Position numbers and translations under genes: made by a program
The notes under the pieces: model-generated
What the model saw: the letters and a program-made list of their open reading frames with translations, nothing else
Database searches by the model: none
What the model was told of the DNA's origin: nothing
Shown here: piece by piece, positions 57,866 to 64,000 of the stretch
Layout of the letters: each line of letters starts with the position of its first letter
How positions within the stretch are numbered: position 1 is the first letter of the stretch
Origin: Circinella umbellata
Lineage: Eukaryota > Mucoromycota > Mucoromycetes > Mucorales > Lichtheimiaceae
Assembly (NCBI GenBank): GCA_025093555.1
Contig: JAIWNF010000039.1
Coordinates: 372,001-436,000 of the forward strand
DNA length: 64,000 nucleotides
Direction of reading: 5' to 3'

Positions 57866-60800
57866 ATCATTTGGTTTAGACTTGTGATATAATAAAACAA
57901 TAGTAGTCGTGATTGATTTTAATATCAGTACTTGCATAATAAAGGGAGAAACTCAACATGTGAGTTGTACGTAGTTAGCTGAACTGTCACATTCTAGTCT
58001 TCTTTCTCCTAATACAGTCAGTGCGTTACTGTACTATTCTTTGTTGTAGAATTAATTCTCTTGTAACTTTTAGTCCCCTTTTCAACAACAGTACTCATGA
58101 CTTTTTTCCTTCCTCCTTAAATTTGAACATTCCTCTAATAACTTTTTCTACTTTTTAATAATAAACAAAACAAAAAAAAAGGTTAATAATAATCCGTACG
58201 TAGTTTATAATAATTGCTTATAGTGTAAAAAATCGATTCAACTCTTCCCCCCCCCAATTTTATAATATGTAACTGTTACGAGATTTAGATATAATGTGAA
58301 TTTTTATTATTATTAATAACATCATGACTTTGTTTCTAAAAACAGTTCTCTTTATTTATATCTTACAGAAAAACAAACAAAAACAGGTATATGTAGATAT
58401 TACGCAAAATATTTTTTTACTAAAACTAGAAAAAAGGAGTGGGGTAAATATGTTTTATAAGGAGGGAGAAAGTACAAGTGTGAGCTTGGCTATAATTTAT
58501 AACTAGAGTATAATGGAATGTTTGCTTTGAAACATCCTGGTTCATAAACACAAAGAAAGAAACTGATTATTCTTATTGGTGAACGATTGCTACAATTCAA
58601 CACAATAGTGTTTAACTATTACTACGTACATTTATAATCCCTTCACTGAAAATAAACAAGTAGAAGCTTAATAGATGTTACACAATGTTAAATCATTAAA
58701 GGCAGTTTATTTTGCGCTGTGTTTGCTTTCTCCTTTATCTAAGTTCTTGAGCTCCCTAAAAGCAAAAGATAAAATCTCAATTATGCTTTATTATTATGAT
58801 CTATTTGTCTCTTGCAAGGATAATGTATAATGCAAGCATGTTTTTTTTGGGGAGGGTTCAAGTTATCGTAGGTATATTCGAATTGATATTTATGAAGGGT
58901 ACTCTTCCATATGTGCATGCATAAGTTAAGAAAGACTAACACATGGTCTGAACATGTAAATGTCACGGTTTATTATCTCTCCTTATTTTCTTTTACTACC
59001 CCCATCATGGCACCACATGTGCTGCGTGATACAAAGTGGCAAACCTTTTTTTTTTTTTTTTTTTTTTTTTTGCTACGAGCCGATCCTTCGGATCATTAAC
59101 ACTTACACTTAAAAAACCCCCAAGCTACTATAATAATCAATACATAACACAACATAACACGACAACAAATAACAATAAGTTTCATGCACAAAAATTGGTT
59201 TAGAAGAAAAAAAAATAAATGAAAAAAAAAGGTTCTTGTCTATTTTTGGTCGTTTAAAGAATTTAGGTAATAAATAAAGGAGTTTTATGACGAATTATAA
59301 ATATGAAACAATACCAATGATGGATCATGTTTATGCTTACACAATGTATACACATCATTTTTTTTTTTTTTGCATCAACAGGTTTTTTTCTTCTCATTTT
59401 TCGTTATTACCCATGCAGATAAATAATAAATAAAAATGAAAACGTGTAAAAAAAAAAGATATTGGATTTTTATAATAATGGAAAAAAAACCCCTTTCAAT
59501 GTAAACTGTCATATTTTAAATCATGTGGGAATGAAAATGATAGACCATGGGGTCAACATGTCTGAAGGATTTGCTGCATAATCAAAAGGATGATGTGTTT
59601 TTGGTATGAGATTCATCGTGCTTATCCAAATTTGTTCGTTTACCTAAATTCATCAAGGAGATGCTTTAACCTGTTGTGGGAGTTTTGCTATTATTTATGG
59701 GGGAGAGAAATCAGAATATACATTGTACTACGTAAACCATAATTTTGTGCTTGTTTGATAAACACACAAGCAGTGATTCGATCTTTTGTCAAGCTGAAAA
59801 GAAAAAAAATATTTTGACTGCTCGTTTATAATGTGTATATATAAATATATTTGACGAAGCACACACGTCATATATTTAGAGGTATAATGTGTATTATATA
59901 CATTAAAATGATAATAAACTATGTATTCGAAGTAGTTGAAGAAAAGTGAAACAAATAATAGAAAATTATATATATTTTTTCTCACATAATCATAACTTGT
60001 ATAGTTTTCTGAAGTATCATGTTGTCGGGACCAAGAAACCGAGATAACAACAAAAAAAAAATCAGGTTTCATATTGGAATGCTGGCGAACTTCTTCTTCT
60101 TTGTCAATTCTTTAGCGCTATTTTCTCCCTCGTTCAGTGGGTAGTTATCATTATTATATTACTTATCTCGGGTGCTATTCTTGTTTCTTAAATCGAGTAG
60201 AGAAATTGTCAAAGAAAAAACTAGTTATGGAAGAGGAGAAGAAGAAGTTTATAAGGCAATCGATCGGGCGTAGTATTACTTCCACATTAACTATTTTTTA
60301 TTTTTATTTTGTTTGTTGTTGTTTTGTCATAAGAGCAACTAAACATCAGGCTTTTATTTATAATCTCTGTATATTTTTGATAATTTCAATTGTAAGACAT
60401 TGCTGTTTATTTATCATACGAATAGAAAAAAAGTCGATTCGATACACATATTGTTATGGCTTATTGATGATGCATAGAAAACACGAAAGTTCTACGTTTT
60501 ATATATAATATCGTTACCAATTACACTGGGTAATTAGTGTTGTCTAACTAGAATTTTCTTTTTCATGGACCGGTACTGTAAGTCCTGAATAAAGAAAAAC
60601 CGGACGATCTTTTTTTAAATCTTTTGAAATCCATACTTCTATCACCTATTAACAGACCAGAACAAGTAAAATAAAAAAGTACCACGTGTTTACATACCTT
60701 TGTCTTAAAAAGTAGTGCACTTGAACATGGCCACACTGCGCCACAATGTTGTTATATATATATATTAACCAGTTAGTTCAGCTAGATTCTATCAAGATCA

Positions 60801-60902
60801 AAAAAGAGTGCTCTTTTTCTTAGTGGTTTTATGATAATAATACTGAATTCCATAAGCTTGATTAACAGAAGTATGTAGCTATATATATATCTATAAATAC
60901 AA
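57866..60902. other. Gene-free DNA
   Basis: AT-rich with a C10-like run near 58247, a T26 tract (59046-59071) and other T runs. Frames at 58324-58506, 59728-60072 and 60137-60508 are low complexity or lack an ATG and are not called. Confidence 0.45.
59046..59071. repeat. Poly-T tract of 26 bases
   Basis: Longest homopolymer in the window. It could be the poly-A tail of a reverse-transcribed insert on the minus strand, but no retroelement sequence was recognised beside it. Confidence 0.9.
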
Positions 60903-61076
60903 TTACTTACACTTAAAGGGCTTCCAATTTGTTTGGGCAATAAAGTGAAGATCCGAAATATTTTTCTTACGATATCCGAAAGAAACATTAGCTTGTTTCC
61001 AATATTCTGTGCATCCAACGTGAACCCAACGTGGGCAGTCTATTTTTTCCAGGTCGTACACACGCAAGTGGCACAT
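60903..61076 (-). CDS. Possible zinc-finger-like fragment, 57 codons
   Basis: Minus-strand frame from ATG 61076 to TAA 60903. It reads MCHLRVYDLEKIDCPRWVHV, then GCTEYWKQANVSFGYRKK. CPRWVHVGC resembles the C-x-x-W-x-H-x-x-C half of PHD/RING-like fingers. In another frame just upstream the sequence PASCATC gives a C-x-x-C pair, so a frameshifted finger is possible. A donor-like GTAAGT overlaps the stop. It is either the last exon of an unseen gene or a relic; confidence is low. Confidence 0.25.
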   Translation of the reverse strand: MCHLRVYDLEKIDCPRWVHVGCTEYWKQANVSFGYRKKNISDLHFIAQTNWKPFKCK

Positions 61077-61406
61077 GAAGCTGGCACCTTTTTTATGTAA
61101 TGCTATTCGTTTTTTTTTTTTTTTTTTGGCATCGGGTGCTACCTTACAGTGATATCAAACCCGTTTGTTCCGTCAAAAAAAAATGTATATGTGGTGTTAT
61201 CACTCTTTTGTTCTATGTATATATTGCAACTTTTTTTTTCTCGGAGTCACAAGTACTAATAGCTCCGCCATTAGGCTCTTGTATTTCTATGGATCTTTGA
61301 AATTACATATAGTGTTTAATACAGTACAATCAATAAGGTGTGGATTGGGGGTGTGGATTTTTTTTTTTTGCACCCGTGACAGTTGGTGCAGAAAAATCCC
61401 ATTTTA

Positions 61407-61428
61407 ATGGCGTTTGACCGAACGCCAT
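61407..61428. other. Small perfect hairpin
   Basis: ATGGCGTT, loop TGACCG, AACGCCAT: eight base pairs, GC-richer than its surroundings. No gene next to it. Confidence 0.5.
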
Positions 61429-63113
61429 ATATAATTGTTCAACAACGAAAACCAACAATGAGTTCTTTATTTATATATTTCAATTAAGGAGCGAAAATGA
61501 CCATTTATCACTAATCCAAAAAATTTTCTTAGCATCGCCATTATCGTCACCTTTCGTCAATTTATTATATATTTACATGAGTGGAGAAAAGAAAGAGAGG
61601 GAGCGAGAAAGACAAACAACCTGGGTAACCAAATTAAAAAAAAACTATCGGAGATATGTTACTTGTCAATTTTCCCGATCTTACTTATCCAAGATGTATT
61701 CCTATGCCAGTTAATGCAGTTTCACAAAAATTGTCATAGAAAAAGCAAACATTTATCTCCATGACAACGGAATGATGCATGTAATAATTAATGACCAAAC
61801 AATGGACAGGGCTCAATAGCTCAAGTATGGGCTCTCTTTGATTAATTTTCTTGTACTTCAACCCCCTTTCTTTCTCTGTTTGCTGTCTTTTTTTTTTTTT
61901 TTTTTCTCGAACTAACAAAATAGTACTTGCAGATGATCAACGAGATCAAAATTGAGAGGAAAAAAAAAGAGTGCAATATTACCATACTTTCGGACAGATC
62001 GACATTTTCTTTATGTAGCAGAAATTGATAATGTATCTTTTACAAAAGAGAATTGTAATTCAGTTCTTGTCTCTCAGCTCTCCTTCTTTTCTAATGTAAC
62101 TTGCCATTTATCAAATTGGATTAATTCATGCTCATGATACAACAACTTTTCGTCCGAATTTTTTTTTTCAATAACCGCGAATGAAACAAAACAATGAAAT
62201 AGGTTATGATCGTCAAAAACAAAAGTTACTCACAGAATTTGTGTACTCTGCTTCCTCCTTCTCGCTCTTTCTCTCATCCCCCTTTTTTTTGTATTTGCTT
62301 CTACTATTCCTTTGCTCCCCCCAAAAGGTTTCTATTCTTTTCAGCTGACAATGCACAAATAAAGATGAAGAATGTTTATGAGAAAGATCTCCTCCGCCCT
62401 TATTTGCAATTATTATTGTTATTATTATTATTTATACCTACTTTCTTTTTTAATGCTTGTATATATATGACTCCTGTCTCCCCCAGAATCCCCTTCAAAA
62501 AAAAAAAAAGTCAAGTGACAGATTGGCTCCCTAATAAAAAAAAAAAGGATGCATACATATTTTTTGGCGCGCGATATGATGACAATTGTACACAAAGAGA
62601 AGGGAAAAGATGACATGCATTTGGTTATCCCCGAGACTACAAACGTTAATTGAAAGGTTATTGAATATAGTTTTTTTTTTTTTTGGGAAAAGACAATTTA
62701 TTTTTTTTGGCGGCAATGATCGAGCACCTGCAGAACCACGCTTCTATAATAACGTTTTTATTATTATTATTATTATTATTATAATTTCCCATCATAATAA
62801 TGATGTAGTCCTTACTATTTAATAAAATGTAATATATTTTTGTAAGGTACCAGAAAAAAAAAGATAATTTCTTTCCTTTTATGTTGTCACGGATACCCGT
62901 CAAGTAAAAAAGTAAAAATTAAAGATACAAATCATTCTTCTGATAATAAATTACAGCTTTTTTATTTGCTCTCTATTAACAAAAAAAAAAGAAGCTATTT
63001 CTGTATATTAATTATAATACATCGAGAAAAAGATGATATTATTGTTAATCAACTTTTCTTTTTAATTCAAATGATGGATCGCTTGGCAAATTATTCCAAC
63101 GTTAGGGGTCAGG
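61429..63113. other. Gene-free DNA
   Basis: Contains a (TTA)n run near 62757-62780, several A/T runs of 10-18 bases, and low-complexity open frames only. Confidence 0.45.
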
Positions 63114-63287
63114 TTAGCTCTCCGGCGTAACACCAAGTCTACTTGTAATTGTTGGAATGACAGCGATTGGCAATGTTTCAACCTGAAGGTTTAACATAGG
63201 ATGCGCAAATGTGTGTGAGTTATGTATAGGTGCAGGTTCCTTATATACCACAACATCACACTCTCTACAACTACAATATCCACGGCA
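63114..63287 (-). pseudogene. Protein-like minus-strand block, possible last exon
   Basis: Open for 57 codons before a TAA at 63114: CRGYCSCRECDVVVYKEPAP, then SHTFAHPMLNLQVETLPIAV and SRLGVTPES. Four closely spaced Cys at the start are interesting, but an in-frame TGA directly precedes them (63290-63288) and no start codon is available. It would have to be spliced to an unseen upstream exon, or is a relic. Confidence 0.27.
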
Positions 63288-64000
63288 TCAGCTTTCCGCG
63301 AAATAAAAAACGGCTCAACAAAAAAAAAATAAGTAGTTTATCCCCTTTTTACATTTCTCTTTCATTTTTTTTTTTTTTTGTTGCTTTCTTCCCTTTTTTT
63401 TTTCTTTTTGATATTTCTTAATTTTTTTTTGTTCTCCTTCTTTGCCCTTTTGAACTTCTTGGGCTCTCCTCCACAATATATAACTCATATCCAAACTATC
63501 TAAAAAAAAGGGTACCCTTAATAAGCATCATAACAAACGAAATATCATAAAGAAGAAAGAGAAAAGATCATAATTTTATTGATAAAAGGATCCTCTTTTT
63601 CTACTCTTATTTTTTTGACAGTGATTTTTTATTATTATTATTATCATTTATAGCATATATTTTTAATAACATATATATAAATATATAAGATTACATTTAA
63701 AAGTTATTAGAAACAAGTATAATCAATCAACAAAGGTAAGCTTTTTAAACTTTATTGATTAAAAAATTCGTATAAATCACATACCCATATACTCACATTT
63801 GTATATCCATATGCACATATACTCATACATGCATGCTCATACTTACACTTACACATGCTTAGTTACAACTACTCTTATTATTATTATTTTTACCTCATTT
63901 CGTAAGTAAAACGTCATCTCCAAAATGAGTTTTTTGACATTGTGTAAAAAAAGAAAAAGAAAAAAAGAAAAAAAAAAGGTTTGTTCACTCGCACAAGCTG
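63288..64000. other. Window end, promoter-like and low-complexity DNA
   Basis: A pyrimidine-rich stretch at 63352-63470 on the plus strand resembles CT-rich leaders. At 63775-63865 there is a degenerate run of CATA/ACTCA/CATG words. No gene supported. Confidence 0.4.

Overview
The window looks like nuclear DNA of an early-diverging filamentous fungus, most likely Mucoromycota (Mucorales-like). Evidence: it is very AT-rich with long poly-A/poly-T runs; genes carry many short introns (about 75-170 nt) with fungal GT...AG borders; LeuC and LeuD are fused in one 3-isopropylmalate dehydratase; and there is a family of small SAM-methyltransferases of a type common in these fungi. The phylum is an inference from gene types; no rRNA, tRNA or other marker was found.

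Layout. 1-12.7 kb is gene-dense: the 3' part of an aldo-keto reductase (+), an intronless homeodomain protein (+), an ENTH-domain clathrin adaptor of the Ent3/epsinR type (-, seven exons), a single-pass membrane glycoprotein (-), and a strongly diverged aconitase-family protein without its iron-sulfur cysteines (+). 12.7-21.7 kb has no intact recognisable gene. It holds protein-like blocks broken by stops and frame changes, and one copy of a small pogo-like MITE. 21.7-30 kb has a 56-residue Cys-rich two-exon gene (+), the intronless LEU1-type isopropylmalate isomerase (+), and, convergent with it, a C2-domain protein ending in a chitin-binding type-3 module (-). 30-34 kb again holds only relics.

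34.0-49.6 kb is the home of four paralogous SAM-dependent methyltransferase genes, all on the minus strand, all with five exons and identical intron positions and phases (exons 2, 3 and 4 are 117, 330/333 and 148 nt). Three sit in tandem (34.0-40.1 kb). The fourth (48.2-49.6 kb) is separated by 8 kb of transposon debris: an 831-bp pogo-like element with matching TIRs and TA duplications, a decayed Tc1/mariner DDE transposase, and other coding remnants.

49.6-64 kb is a gene desert. It contains two more TIR elements (50762-51110; 52212-52355), short tandem repeats, a strong hairpin, and a few short protein-like blocks that cannot be assigned.

Most interesting are the aconitase-fold pseudoenzyme candidate (10.9-12.7 kb), the methyltransferase array, and the C2/chitin-binding fusion. 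All splice sites were placed by eye from reading frame, GT-AG borders and family alignment; transcript data would be decisive.
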